64,000 nt of DNA from Zanthoxylum bungeanum (GCA_019454045.1 SKCR01006516.1:620001-684000), one strand, 5' to 3'. Shown: positions 36,611 to 48,855, counted from the stretch's first letter. Notes: a model not told the origin generated them from the sequence alone. Translations and numbers: made by a program.

Positions 36611-37300
36611 GTGATAAGGTGACACGTGGCAAGGTGGTTGTGAGTTCAATTATTGCGACACGTGGCGGCTTCTGATTGGCTGATTTCAGATTCTTATCGC
36701 CACGTGTCAATTGCGGATAAGTGAGTCAATAATTGGCGCTGACGTGGCGACACGTGGCGAAAGTGACTGTCGGCACCATAGAATTGCGACACGTGGCACG
36801 CTGTGATTGGCTGATGATGACGTGGCGATGATGTGGCACGTTGACTCGGTCAACTGGTGATGTGGATGATGACGTGTCAGACACGTGGAGTGATACGTGG
36901 CGACACATGGTGATGGCGACTGTCGGCACCGTAGGATGATGACATGTGGCACGGCGCACGTTAGCAGATCGGCTGCGATGGTGACACGTGGCACGACGCA
37001 CGTTAGCAAAGTCAAACTTTTCTCAGATTCTGACTTGTGGACCCGACGCACGTTAGCACGTCTTGGTGCATGTTAGGCGTCGCGAAGCTATAGGCTTGCG
37101 CGTCGCGACGCGCCAAAATTACCAAAATGCCATTTTTTCCAATTTTCACTGTTTTGGTCCAAATCACCTCCAGAATGTCCTGAAACTTTATTTATCTACA
37201 AAATAACATAAAACACATCAAAATATTCACAAAAATCAAGAAACTATACAAAATATTAGGTTAAATGAGTGGGAAATAATAATATAATTACCACTCATCA
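36611..37300 (-). repeat. LTR-B of gypsy-1, second part
   Basis: This continues LTR-B after the gypsy-2 insertion and matches 20829-21479 of LTR-A, including CACGTG motifs, ending CCACTCATCA. The minus open frames 36707-37051 and 36726-37001 come from the repetitive U3 and have no protein support. Confidence 0.92.
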
Positions 37301-38778
37301 AATATGTAACAACTGTTTATACAGAACAAGTAATTATCCAATAGTCACAAATTCTGATATCAAATATCAAAACAGTTATTAAACATTATTTTAAATAACT
37401 AGACAGGAGATCTGGTATCCAATACCTACAGTTGTCGTATCGTGAGAATCAATAATCTGCATACACAGCTATACACATCTCATTTCTTTAGCTTTATAAT
37501 TTGCGTTCAATTACTCACAACAATTGCAAATAGTTGATTGGCAAACTGTGTCAGACACGTGACTTCTAAAAGTCACTAAAGCCAAGAAACGTCATTAAAA
37601 GATAAACAAATACTAAATGGGTTTTTTTTAATGCTAGTTAAGAATCTCGAGACATGAACTAATTCAAGTCAATTCTTACTGCATAAGAAACTATTCTTAC
37701 TAGATAACTATATCCAAAACAGATATCTTATTTAGATTACCTATCGTGACTTAGTAACCAAGTCACAAACCATCTTGATTTCAAAGAAATCAGAACAGCA
37801 GTTCCCGATAGTTTCAACTAATCTAACAATATCTAAGTCTACTGTCTTTCTAGAACCTATTCTAGAATAACGCAACCATAATTAAAGTCAGAAAACCTAT
37901 TCAAGTAATAAGCATGCAGTGGATTAGAAGCATAATTCTATAAGCAGTATAGAATAAAGGAAAACGTAAGCAGTATTTTCCATAAAATTACACACTGCTT
38001 AAGTTATGGATTTTTAACCCAGCAGTGTCTCCCACTACTTTACGTAATACCGTAATCCCCAACAGACAACGAGAATTCAATAATTAAATCGAATTCCATA
38101 GTGAGAGTAGGATCCCATGAATATATTTCGACTCACAGCTTTGGCACGATCTCGCCTACGTATATTCATTAGGAAGACAACTTTTTGTCAATCACTCACC
38201 AGTGACTCCTGATTTTGGTCCTGACCGTTTCTCGCTGTGACAGCTTTGACACGTTCACAGGGAGGCGTATCAAGGCTACACTTGTCAATCACAAACTCAA
38301 GCTACCAGTGTAGTCATGATAGTTTTGGCACGTTCAGGATTTCCACTTTCACTTGAATTTTTCCAGTATCAATATAAAACCGGTATGGATAAAATCCCAT
38401 AACCTACACCCTCACAGCTTTGGCACGATCTAGGATGCAGTTATAGAAAGATACCCATAAACCGTACTGACAAGACGGACCAAGAAACATGTATCCAATA
38501 CACGTTACTTTACAGCCATATTTAAAAACGAGGATTTTCCTAAGGAAGCTATACTCTACATCAAATGCATAATTTTAATCTAAATCATTTTCTAAACATT
38601 TCAATTCTACCTCAGAAAACATAACACAATTTAACTATTAAATTTCAGTTACATTTCTGTTAGTGTAGAACCGAAAAGTAAAGAAACATATATAGATTCC
38701 AAGCATGTGCGAACATTAAAATTGGATTTTATATCAAATATCAAGCATGAATAATGTAATGGATGAAGCATCAGACCC
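37301..38778 (-). other. LARD interior, 5' leader side, non-coding
   Basis: This is the part of the LARD between the gypsy-1 insertion and the PBS. No coding frame is visible. It contains a four-copy CAGCTTTGGCACGAT-like motif at 38133-38431. Confidence 0.7.
38133..38431 (-). repeat. Four-copy spaced motif in the LARD leader
   Basis: The + strand motif TCACAGCTTTGGCACGATC occurs at 38133 and 38411, with variants TGACAGCTTTGACACGTTC at 38238 and TGATAGTTTTGGCACGTTC at 38317. Spacing is about 80-105 bases. The copies lie 350-650 bases from the PBS on the transcript strand. Confidence 0.7.
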
Positions 38779-38790
38779 GCTCTGATATCA
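38779..38790 (-). other. Primer-binding site of LARD (initiator tRNA-Met type)
   Basis: The minus strand reads TGATATCAGAGC, one mismatch from the usual plant copia PBS TGGTATCAGAGC. It is four bases from the LTR end at 38795, which identifies the right-hand LTR as the 5' LTR. Confidence 0.85.
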
Positions 38791-39467
38791 TTTTTGATGG
38801 GGTTTTGGGCGATGGGCGCAGCGGAAGCGCGGTTCGGGCGAAATCGTATTTTAAAACTTTTCAAAAATACCGAATAAATCATTCAATATCTAATATGAAT
38901 AATTTATTCATATTTCACCTAAACCTATTTATTCAATATCAAGAATGAACATAAATAAAGTTGAAAACTCGCTAAACTTTTACAGAAACCATTTTTCCGC
39001 AAAATGACACAAAACCCGTTTTCGACTGAACCGATCACCCGAAACTTATGGGGATTGTTCAGGTCAGGCCCAATAGTGTCAGGGCAGTTCTGGGATGGTG
39101 CCGAATAGTGACGAACTCACTGTTTGGACAGTCGTCACCCGGTTAGCCCAAAATCCACCCGGTAACGCCGTTTTTTACCGTTTTCGCTTATTTCAACTCG
39201 GAAACACTTTCCGGAAATTGTTCCAACTCCCAAAACACATCCATTACATTCATAAGACAACAAATTCATCACAAAATCAGAATCATTTTCAGGTCTGATA
39301 CAAAAAACGAAATTGCCCATTTTTCATGCTTAAAACCAATTCTATCACAAGATTAATTAAATTAATCTTACACCAAAGAAGTCCTACGGCAGGGATGGAA
39401 ATTTCGCCCATAAACCCGCAAACCCGCAAAAACCCACCCACAATTAGTAGGATTTGATAAACATTTA

Positions 39468-42400
39468 TGTAACATCCCGCCTAAGCCAGGATGTTACCGG
39501 CAGGAGACAGGCTAACCCTACCTCCATAAGCCTCTTATTCTGACGAAATTTCGGCATGATGTATTCGTAACATCATGCAACATGGCTTATTGCCAGCACC
39601 AAGAGACAACCTGCTCAACAGATATGCAATATCACAAGGCCTCAGGCCTGAACTCAATGAACAAAGTGTAAACACTTGGCCTCCGGCCAGAACTCGAAAA
39701 TAAACTATATTATTACAACTTTTACACATGAAATTCAAAAGCAAATACAAAGACAAGGGCCGTGAGGACCCATAAATCGACCCAGGACTCAAAACACTAT
39801 TGACTGCAAATGGGGCGGTCCACTGTCTTCAAAGTCTTCACAGAGAACATGCTGGCCAAGTATGTCAGCTACAGACCTGCAAAACTAACAAACTGCTTTG
39901 ATGTGAGTCATAATGACTCAGTAAGTAACCATGCAGAAATTTACAAAACAGATATAACCATATGATTTTTATCCATTTAATTACCATACTACTAGTTACT
40001 GATCTTTTTGTCTGAACACACATATACATATTTTAACTTCTGATTACTACAATCCATATAACTCATCAAGCTCTACTTTACTAACTAGCAAACTAAGGTC
40101 CATTACACTTATACTGTGCTACTCTGATTCTTCTCTTAACCTTTCTATATACTCTGAGCTAGTCGAAAATTAGACAATAATAATAACTTTCTTTCTTTTA
40201 CTGTCTTGAAATATCATCAAGTCGGATAATTAAAACTTATTTCTGTTAACTATCTAATCCACCACCGCTATCCATGGTTACATGCATATGTATTATCATT
40301 TCATCATGACTAGCATCCTTACAATATGTTTTTTCTAAATAAACAAGCAATTCATACCATCATCCTTGATATACATGCACTAAAATAAGATCATGCTAAT
40401 ATGTACTCGTACCTCACAAAGTGCTAACTCTACATGAATCTGCGAATGCACAAAGTTAACCATATACTCATGAATATGAAATCATATAATCATGCATTAA
40501 TAACATCTATATGCATCTCAAATGGATTTCTAGGATATATGAATTCGTATGCATGTCTTATAAACTATACTTTACTTGAACATACTATGCTTTTGAAAAA
40601 AATGTTTTCTGAAAACCCTTTTTGAAGAACCATTTTTCTAAAAGTCTCTTTCTAAAACTCATTGCTGAAAACTTTACTTTACTTTCTCTTTCTGGAAAAG
40701 TTCTTTTTGAAAACCCTGTTTCTAAAAACTTCATCTTTCTAAAAACTGTTTTTAAAATAACGGTTCATGAAAACTCTTATTTAAAGTCTGATTTCTGAAG
40801 TCTGAATCTTGAAAATCTGAAAACTAAAAACTGAAAATACTTGATGCCCAGGACAACAGCTCAATTGCGGCATCTCCGAAATCTGAAAATCTGTTTCTGA
40901 AAACCGTATACTGAAAATCTAAAAACTGAAAACTGCTCTACACCTAGGACCATCACTCAACTGGGTGTACTTGATGCCCATGACCATAACTCAACTGCGG
41001 CATCTCTGAGGCTAGTGGTGCCCTACGTCCAGGACAAATACTCAACTGCAACGTAGAGCTCTACACCCAGGACCATAACTCAACTGCAGTGTAGCCACCC
41101 AGCTCTGAAATCAGGATTTCGGGACCCTGTAGCCCCTAGTCCTGCTCGAGGATCTGAGAGCGTCCTCTCAGTCCTCCACATGTGCACATGCTACTATATC
41201 CGTCAATTCCAAAGTATCCGTCAATTCCGAACTGTATCTCAAGTTACATACTGGGGTGAGGTTTTACCTCATGCCCCGAAAACATAAACCATAATCTGTA
41301 ACTCAAACTGTAAAAACATTTTCTGAAATACGATTCTTTCCAAAAGCATTTGAAATATTTCTTTAAAACAGTTGAAATTGTTGAAAAAATTGTTATCGTT
41401 TGCTTAACTGCTGAAAACTTAAACACACACACACATGCACATGCATATATGCATTTCTCATGCTTCTCTCTACTCTAGTCATGATTCCATCTATAATGAT
41501 CTTACAGACTATATGCTCAAATATCAACAGAATGCTTACTCAAACTAAAACATGCTAAATTTATCTTACGTTCATACATATTTATATTTATCTACACATG
41601 CACATATTCAAACCATCATAACTTAGCTTACCACTATAACTTCCCTTACTGGTGGCTCACAATCAATATATTGCATAATTTATATTCATACACATAAATT
41701 CGAAACTCTACTACTATATCAGACATCAAACTATATGAGTTCCAATGTCTTAGTTCTTAAACTGCTTTGCCATTTTCTAACTATCAACTTGTGCTCAAGA
41801 ATCTCAAGTCATAATCTTTTATATATTCTCATGCTATGCATATTCTATTCATTTATGCTCTTTATCACTTTATATGCTCGTATCTATCCTCATGTTGCTA
41901 ATATTCTTATATAACGCATAAATTACAAACTTTCCTTCATAACTCTAGTTCATATATGTTTATCTTATTTATAACTCTAATCTCATTCCCTAGGGTGTAG
42001 TTTCTACATCCCCCATACCCAAGTCTCATTAAATTATATTTATGACCTTATTCATATGTTCTTATCTAAATATACTTACTGGTTTATACCTACATATGTG
42101 TCTCTATTCTTCCATATACTCATACTTATCTTTTACTCATACCTCTGCTTATAATTGCTTATTTTTGTCTATATGTGTATCTAACTACAACTGCTTCTTT
42201 CTTCCACACTCATCTTTATATATAAATATATACATGTTTCATGCATATACTATACACAACTCTACTACATAATTAATTTCGAACATTACTAAACTTTAAG
42301 TACTAGAAGTATGAGTTACTTACCTGGTTTGCGGTCACTTCTGACCTGGATCCGATCTGTCAAAACAATAATAACACAGGGTCAGAACCGCTATTTGCGG

Positions 42401-43798
42401 AACTTTCAACTCATCTATACTAAACAACAGACTTCCTCGGAACACACGAGATCTTTCTGATTCTACTATTTAAACTTCATTACTCTATTACATGCTCATA
42501 AACTATCCTAAACTAGCTAGATAGCTCAGATTCTCACTTTACGCGTTTGCGGCAAAACTTGCGGAAAAGTTTCCGCAAACGCTACGGAAGGGTCTCGAAC
42601 CCTCCGAACTAATCCAGAATTACTCAGTTACCCTCGCAAAACTATATTTACATCGTAACTATGTTTACGATCAACTACGCTCATTCGCGCGAGAAACTCT
42701 GTTTTAACGGAATCTCACTAATTCTACCGGATCGATCATATCTCATCCGATTCTCCCCGGATTCTACCACATTTATCGTTTTAGCACATTATATCATATT
42801 CAATTCATTTCATGCAAATTCGTTACACTACGAAACTACCGGAAACATCCGAATATAAATCGATGTACTTGAAAATAATAAAATCTAAACGGAGAGTCGT
42901 ACCGAAATTCCGAGGCCATATTCGGACTCCCAACGGCCATACGAACGCGCTGGTGCGATCGGAATTCCGATCGGATTTACTGTTCATCTGGGTCTACTAT
43001 TCATCCGAATCTTATTTCCTCGTTTCGCGTGCAACCGGCCGATGTTCGGTGAAACCGACTCCGCATACTCGTAGTACTCTCCGAGGGCTTCGATTTGATA
43101 GGTGGCTCGGGCCGTGAAACGGGCCGACGAGCCGGGATCGGGAAACCCACTACCGCGCCTTTAACCTCTCCCTGCCGCCGTTCGCCGGCGTATCAGCGTC
43201 GCCTCCGTTCTCCATCAGATGGACGGTGGCCGGGCGCTCCTATCTGGACGGTCTCGACGGACGGCGGTGGCCGGCAAGCCGCCGGCGCGATCTAAACCCA
43301 TTAACACGTTCAAAGGTCGTGGGGGGCAAAATAGAGGGGTTTGGGCATTTTGCCAATTTTGCAATTTTGAGAAACTTTGAGGCTTTAAATACTAGCTGGG
43401 AAAATATCACATAAGCCCTCACGAAATTACTGATCAGCCCCTATTCTGGAATCTTCTGGAATATCGCAATTTCGGAGCCCTTCTGATACGATTCTCGAAA
43501 AGTGTTCAACACGAAGGTTGTTCGTCTCGGAAAAACGAGTCCGATGGTTTAAGAATCAACTCGATCGGAGTTCGTTCGCTCCTTATGTGACCAAAACTGT
43601 AAACTTTACGCGTTTTACAAAAATCGCCTATCTAACTTTTGATCCCACGCGTTTTCTGACGCGACGAAAATTCAAAATCAATTATTCCAACTCATATAAG
43701 ATTACTTAAACTCTTATTCTTCATCATCATCATGCTCCGAGACTAAAACATCCGTCCGGGAATCTTCTAGAACGATCCCGAAAATCTTGGATGTTACA
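39468..43798. mobile_element. Probable solo LTR, 4,331 bp
   Basis: The segment starts TGTAACATCC and ends GGATGTTACA, a perfect 10-base inverted pair, and is flanked by ATTTA at 39463-39467 and 43799-43803. I see no internal PBS, polypurine tract or second LTR copy, and no coding frame with recognisable content, which fits a solo LTR. TGTAACATCC-type starts are common on long LTRs of plant Ty3/gypsy elements, by recall. GC content rises sharply at about 43000-43320. The hairpin array at 40843-41094 lies inside. Confidence 0.8.
40843..41094. repeat. Five hairpins with conserved loop and compensatory stems
   Basis: Stem pairs are GATGCC/GGCATC (40843-40848 with 40869-40874), TACACC/GGTGTA (40939-40944 with 40964-40969), GATGCC/GGCATC (40973-40978 with 40999-41004), CTACGT/ACGTAG (41023-41028 with 41051-41056) and CTACAC/GTGTAG (41061-41066 with 41089-41094). 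The loops all resemble CAGGACCATAACTCAACTGC. Every stem is fully paired although the stem sequences differ. Confidence 0.8.
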
Positions 43799-46390
43799 AT
43801 TTAAACGGGTTTGGTAATTAAAATAAAATCCGTTGCAGATTTGGTGCGAGTTTGGTAATTAAGCAAAACCAGCGGATACCCACTGCGGGTATCCGCTACC
43901 CGCAAGTTTAATTCTTTTTTTGTTTTGTATCTTTAGGGTAAAAATATCTCTCATATAAAAAGACTCACTAATTTATAATTTTTGAATTGCTCTCACTTAA
44001 TATTTTTGAATTGATTTTGGTCATGGTTCAATAATTTTGATGAAATGAATTTAACATAATGAATGATATTTAGCTAGTCATTCATGGATGTAATTATGAT
44101 AATATGAATTTGACATTATGTTATAAATATTTAAACTTTTATTTATGTGTCATAATTTACAAACTGTCAAATACATTTTTTTGTATGTTATGAAAAAGTA
44201 TCAATGTTTAATTAGAGATTGTATTATTAAGAGAGTAAGAGAATTCAATATTTTAAAAACCCGCAAAAAATCCGTTGGGTACCAGTGCGGGTTTGGTAAT
44301 TTATTTGTATATGCGGGTGCGGGTTTGGTAATGAAAATTAAAACCCGCAGCATGTATGATGCGGGTTTGGTAATTTATCTATATATGTGGGTGCGAGTTT
44401 GGTTATGGCAAACCCGCACCAAACCCTACCCACTGTCATCCCTACTCCCACCACACATGAAGAACTCTAGAACAATTCTAGGTTATTTTAGAGTGGTTCA
44501 ACAACTCTAGAATAACAACTCATCATCAAATGAATAATTTGGACAACAATTACACTAATTACTTCCAAATCACTTCACACATGCATCACAAGCTTCCAAT
44601 CCATCATCAACAACCAAAAGCCATAATTTTTCAGATTTGAAGGAACCCTAGAACACTTCTAAATCATCAAGAAATAAGAAACAATATTTCCAAGCTATGG
44701 ATTTTGAAGACTTACCTTAAATATCCTAAATCCAAGCCATTTTTTCTTTGATTTTTCCTTCAAATCTTCATTGATTCATCAAAGAACCATGAAACCCATT
44801 TTCTTATCAAGACTTTCGGCCATGTTTATGAATGAACAAGAGAGAGAAATAAATTTTCTATATAAAACCATGTTGACCGATTATTGGCATAAATGGGTAT
44901 TTTTGTCTTTTTCAAAATTTAATCAAATTAAATGAAAAAATAAATTTATGTAAACCAATCAAATTGGCACACATAAAATATAATTAATACATGTCATTTG
45001 GTCCAATAATAAATAGACAAATTCCATAACATTTATGGAAAAGTCTGATTAATTAATTATTGAAATATTTAACAATTAAATATTCAAATAATCAATTAAT
45101 GTAATTATTATTATATATGTATTTTTATTTACAATAAATAACAAATACATATATTTATGGCATGTGTCAAAATCTCATTTGACGTATAATTAATGTGTAT
45201 CTAATCGTATTATGTATCAAATATAAATACATAATAATTATGATTGGACAAAATCCCTTAATACATGTGTTATCGTTTAACCGAATTAACTCATTTAATC
45301 CGGTGAATTATTATGAATAATCTGTATTATTCATATCGAGTTGCCCGAGTGCTTACCGAGTACACTTCATATTGTGGGACTCTCTAAATTTAGGTTTATC
45401 CGTCACGAAATCAATTTCGTGTCCATAGTCCACCCACTCATGGATTATGACGACCACGAATAATCTCGCTAAACTATGCAAGCCGAGGTCACTGCATACG
45501 TATAATTTCTCTGTCACAGGCTATCCATATTATACCTGGGATATAGATAACAACGTCAAATCTGTTCGGTATAATACAGTCGACTTTCAATTTATGATCT
45601 CTAAATAACACTCGGAACTGATTTCCGAAGTTATACCACGGCCATGGATTTACTAGATCGTAAACATGTGCGGATGCCTATGTCCTGTACACAGGACTGC
45701 CGGATCATGTCTTGATACACACTGGATATCATGAGCATCAGTCCACACGCAACGAATAGGCGGAGGCCTGATCTAAATAGATCGGTGACGTGACTGCCAT
45801 CAAAGTGTGGAGGATAACTCATATATCCCACTGTGGTATCTCAAGTCGAAGGACCACTATGCTCGCTCAACTCGAGAAGGTTCCTATTGACGTTGGTGTA
45901 CCATCTATTAGGAAACCTTCAGTGAGTCATTCAGTGTTTTATCAAATAAACACATACATATCTATACGAGTCTCCCGAGACTCATGGTTCATTGGGATAA
46001 ACTATCAGACCAAGTCACGATATACGACATGTACTGGTCTCAGCGGATTTTACTAACCGACCCGTGTTAGTAAATCTTGACCAGGAACTTTATTTAAGGA
46101 TATACATCTTATAGTGCGCTTCCCAATATCAATTACAAACTACGTTGTAACTGCGCACTATATTGTAAATCCTAGGGTCTTTGTCTAATATACACGTATC
46201 ACTGAACCATATTCAGTTTCGATCTAATCGTAATCAGATAACTAATCGTAATTAGATCGAATAAGTGTATAAAAGACAAGTGTGCTACCATTAAATTAGT
46301 AATATTATGGAAAATATAATTACTCGTATTTATGAATCGGACATAAATACGATCTGAATTGGCACTCCGAGCACTAATCCTAACACGTTA

Positions 46391-47640
46391 GTGTCCATCA
46401 TCATATAAATTCTCGGTTGTAGGCTGAAGGCTAAATTTAGAGGCTACATATAGTCAAATTAAATGCTCGAAAAATAAATTGAATAATTAAGAGTATTCAA
46501 ATTTAGTAAATATTAATTTTGAATTATTATTTACGTTGTTCAAAATTAATGAAATATATTATAATTTGATTATATATAGTTCCGATAATGATTATTTGAT
46601 GATCATTTAAAAGTATTTTCATTAATGGTTATTTGAAAATCATTAACTTAAAATAAAGTAATTAATTCTATAAATAAGTTAATTATTTGATAATTTATTT
46701 ATTTCAAAATTATTTATGTAAAATCAAAATTTCTTTTTTTGATTAACTAAATATAAAAGAGTTTTAAACCAAATTAGAATTTTTAAAGAGTTTCAAAACA
46801 ATTATAATAGATCAATAAAGAGTTATAAAATTTTGGGAAACCATAAGCCCTTTTGGGTGTGAATACCATAATGTGTGAGAGTGTAATTTTTTAAATCCTA
46901 ATTTGATTGAGGAAAAATCGACATAACATAATTAAAAGATTTTTGATTGTGTTCTTGATCAAATCTTTTGAAGAATAAAGAGCATTCATATGTCCACACG
47001 TGTCTTTCTTGATGATGAGTCATAACTAGAAAGATCAAATTGAGTTCACAAAGAGAAAAATGACTAAAAGTTTTTTAAAACGTTTGGTAATTTGCACGTG
47101 CACAGAGCGAAGGAGAATCGTTCTCATCATTTCTACAGATTGAAGATGACTCAACAATGTTTAATCACAAAGATTTTGGGGAACAAATCTCCCACTAACA
47201 CAAAAGATTCTAAATGAGAAAATTACACAAGTTAGGCACTTAGTTTGAACTTGATTATGTATAAGCAAGTTTAGAACTCTTTAGGTGATCAAAAGTTGAA
47301 GTATAGACAAGATAAAAAAATTTAATCAAGTGCGAAATTTTAAAAAATACATTCAATTTATAGTTTTCCTTGACCACTAGCTGTTATGGTTGTTTCTGTC
47401 CAGTTCGAACGTCCGATCATCTAGTATGCTTATGTGTTAAATGACTATTTGAATTTAACGGTCATATAATTTACTTTGGATGTCCGTTGTCTAGGGATCA
47501 GGCGTTCGATCTTAAGGTCTTCCAACTCTTAGTTTCTACCAAGGCTCGAGCCAACATGGGACCAGTCGTAGGACCAACATCGGTTATCTGGTCTAGGACC
47601 ATTGGACGTATGATCTAAGCTTAAACTTTGAAAACCTTGT
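46391..47640. other. AT-rich non-coding DNA, no gene seen
   Basis: This is the right flank of the LARD and would have joined 11694-12021 before insertion. It has no recognisable frame. A few short TTCGAACGTCCGATC-like phrases near 47403 resemble copia leader sequence, but this is not enough for a call. Confidence 0.5.
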
Positions 47641-47645
47641 ATTTT

Positions 47646-47976
47646 TATTGAAATTCATGGGCTTAACTCAACCCAAAAGCAGTTTGAGAGTTGAGGGTTG
47701 CCCAATGTTTATATTTTGAGTTTAATTATTTATCTCAGCCGATGTGAGATATTTTCCTCAACACTCCCCCTCACGTGTAAACCGGTCTTTTGCCTGGTTC
47801 ATGTCACGTGGACAGGTAGTGTAGGCCCACACGTGCATGAGTGTGGCTCTGATACCATATTGAAATTTATGGGCCTAACTCAACCCAAAAGCCAGCTTGA
47901 GAGTTGAGGGTTGCCCAATATTTATATTTTGAGTTTAATTATTTATCTCAGCCGATGTGAGATATTTTCCTCAACA
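47646..47976 (-). mobile_element. TRIM (miniature LTR retrotransposon), 331 bp
   Basis: Two direct repeats of 118-119 bases at 47646-47763 and 47858-47976 flank a 94-base interior. The interior ends in GGCTCTGATACCA, the complement of PBS TGGTATCAGAGCC, and begins with CTCCCCCTCACGTG, the complement of a polypurine tract. It therefore reads on minus. ATTTT flanks both sides (47641-47645 and 47977-47981). On minus the LTR runs TGTTGAGG...CAATA. No protein is encoded, so it relied on enzymes in trans. Confidence 0.93.
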
Positions 47977-47981
47977 ATTTT

Positions 47982-48847
47982 AGTCCTCATTTCAAAATTA
48001 AAAAATATTATAAGAAATCAAACAAAATCAAAATCGCAAATCTTGAAAACCATTTTGATATTTAAGATCAAAATAATGTGTCATCTTTTGATAAAAAAAA
48101 CTTGCAATTTTGTAAGATATGTACATGTAAAAATAATTTGAGTTGTTAGGTGGTTATCATGCATAATCTAATAAACAAGTATTACAAGAAATGAAAGCGA
48201 TATACCCTAATATATTCTTCTTTATTCTTGAATGATGTTGAGCTCATCTTGATTTTCTTTGATCTTGAACTCCTTTTTTGTGCTTGCACTTTATGATTTT
48301 CCATACTTGGTGCTTTTAACAAAATATTATTGATACATAGTTGGTTATCATCAGAATCAATATATGATATGAAACCTAAAAGGTCTACAAATATATACTC
48401 TCCCAAAAAAAAAATTTTATTTTTCCATCCAACTAATGAACTAAAATAAAATCACATCACCAGTTCATTCTATTTATTTTTTTAATTATATTTTTATTAA
48501 ACTAAAAGTTAAAAACATAAAGAAAGTAAGAATTCAACAACATTCTTTTTAAGCTAATCCTAGAATAATGATATGTGCACATAAATCAGAACATAATCAC
48601 TAAAAAAAAAATATCACTAAAGGATAAATTATTTATTTGTATCATTTTTATGTGTATTTTTATGTGCACAAATATATGCATTTTTAATTTTTCATTTAAA
48701 TATGATCTTAAATGATATTAATAACACAAGAAATATTAAAGAATAATGAAAAATATATGTTATAAAATATTGAAAATATGCATTAGTTAATAACATTATA
48801 TCTAAAAGAAAATCAGAGATGCCCCCCATAGATGCCACCATTTCACT
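47982..48847. other. AT-rich non-coding DNA, no supported gene
   Basis: A 74-codon minus frame at 48182-48406 (MGEYIFVDLLGFIS...) has no recognised domain and no promoter context. I leave it as chance or an old transposon fragment. The rest is A/T-rich. Confidence 0.5.
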
Positions 48848-48855
48848 GAGTCAAC

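Larger units (their letters stand above)
19277..37300 (-). mobile_element. Gypsy-1: Athila-like non-autonomous Ty3/gypsy element with captured LOG gene
   Basis: LTR-A (19277-21479) and LTR-B (25233-26727 plus 36611-37300) share the sequence starting TGACCKGCGTAAACACACACG and ending CACTCATCA on the + strand. The PBS next to LTR-B is complementary to the 3' end of plant tRNA-Asp, as in Athila-type elements, and a polypurine tract borders LTR-A, giving minus orientation. The interior holds a gag-like frame and a LOG retrocopy and no recognisable RT, RNase H or integrase. Flanking pentamers are ATTAT and AATAT, one mismatch, consistent with a decayed TSD. Removing gypsy-2 leaves about 8.1 kb. 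Confidence 0.88.
39390..44444 (-). mobile_element. Non-autonomous hAT-like element, interrupted by a solo LTR
   Basis: The left end is CAGGGATGGAAATTTCGCCC and the right end is CACTGTCATCCCTA, an imperfect inverted pair. The empty site in the left LARD LTR is GAGTCCCACCACAC. The flanks here, GTCCTACG and CTCCCACC, are a decayed 8-bp duplication. Without the nested LTR the element is about 0.72 kb. Repeated AAACCCGCA/TGCGGGTTTGGTAA units fill its ends and match, inverted, the ends of the hAT element at 49794-58291. Confidence 0.75.
12022..46385 (-). mobile_element. Copia-type LARD, 34.4 kb with nested insertions (about 9.3 kb original)
   Basis: The left copy starts TGTTGGGGTTTTGGG at 12022 and the right copy ends CCTAACA at 46385. 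The five bases outside each end are identical (CGTTA at 12017-12021 and 46386-46390). The two LTRs match each other once later insertions are removed. A primer-binding site (TGATATCAGAGC on minus) abuts the right LTR and a polypurine tract (GGGAGAAATT on minus) abuts the left LTR, so the element reads on minus. Subtracting insertions gives LTRs of about 2.52 kb and an interior of about 4.23 kb with no recognisable gag or pol. The tRNA-Met-type PBS and 5-bp TSD fit copia. Long LTRs plus a non-coding interior fit the LARD class. Confidence 0.9.
38795..46385 (-). repeat. 5' LTR of LARD, interrupted
   Basis: After removal of 39390-44444 and its TSD it is about 2,528 bases and aligns with the left LTR. 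It supplies the empty site that proves the solo LTR insertion in the other copy. It starts TGATGGGGTTTTGGG where the left copy has TGTTGGGG, and ends CCTAACA. Confidence 0.9.

Noticed and set aside
43095..43422. Arginine/glycine-rich frames in a GC-rich patch
   Set aside because: They lie inside the 4.3-kb LTR. High GC removes stops by chance, and no domain or codon signal is seen.
48182..48406. 74-codon minus frame starting MGEYIFVDLLG
   Set aside because: No recognised motif, no neighbouring gene signal and AT-rich surroundings. It is not enough for a gene call.
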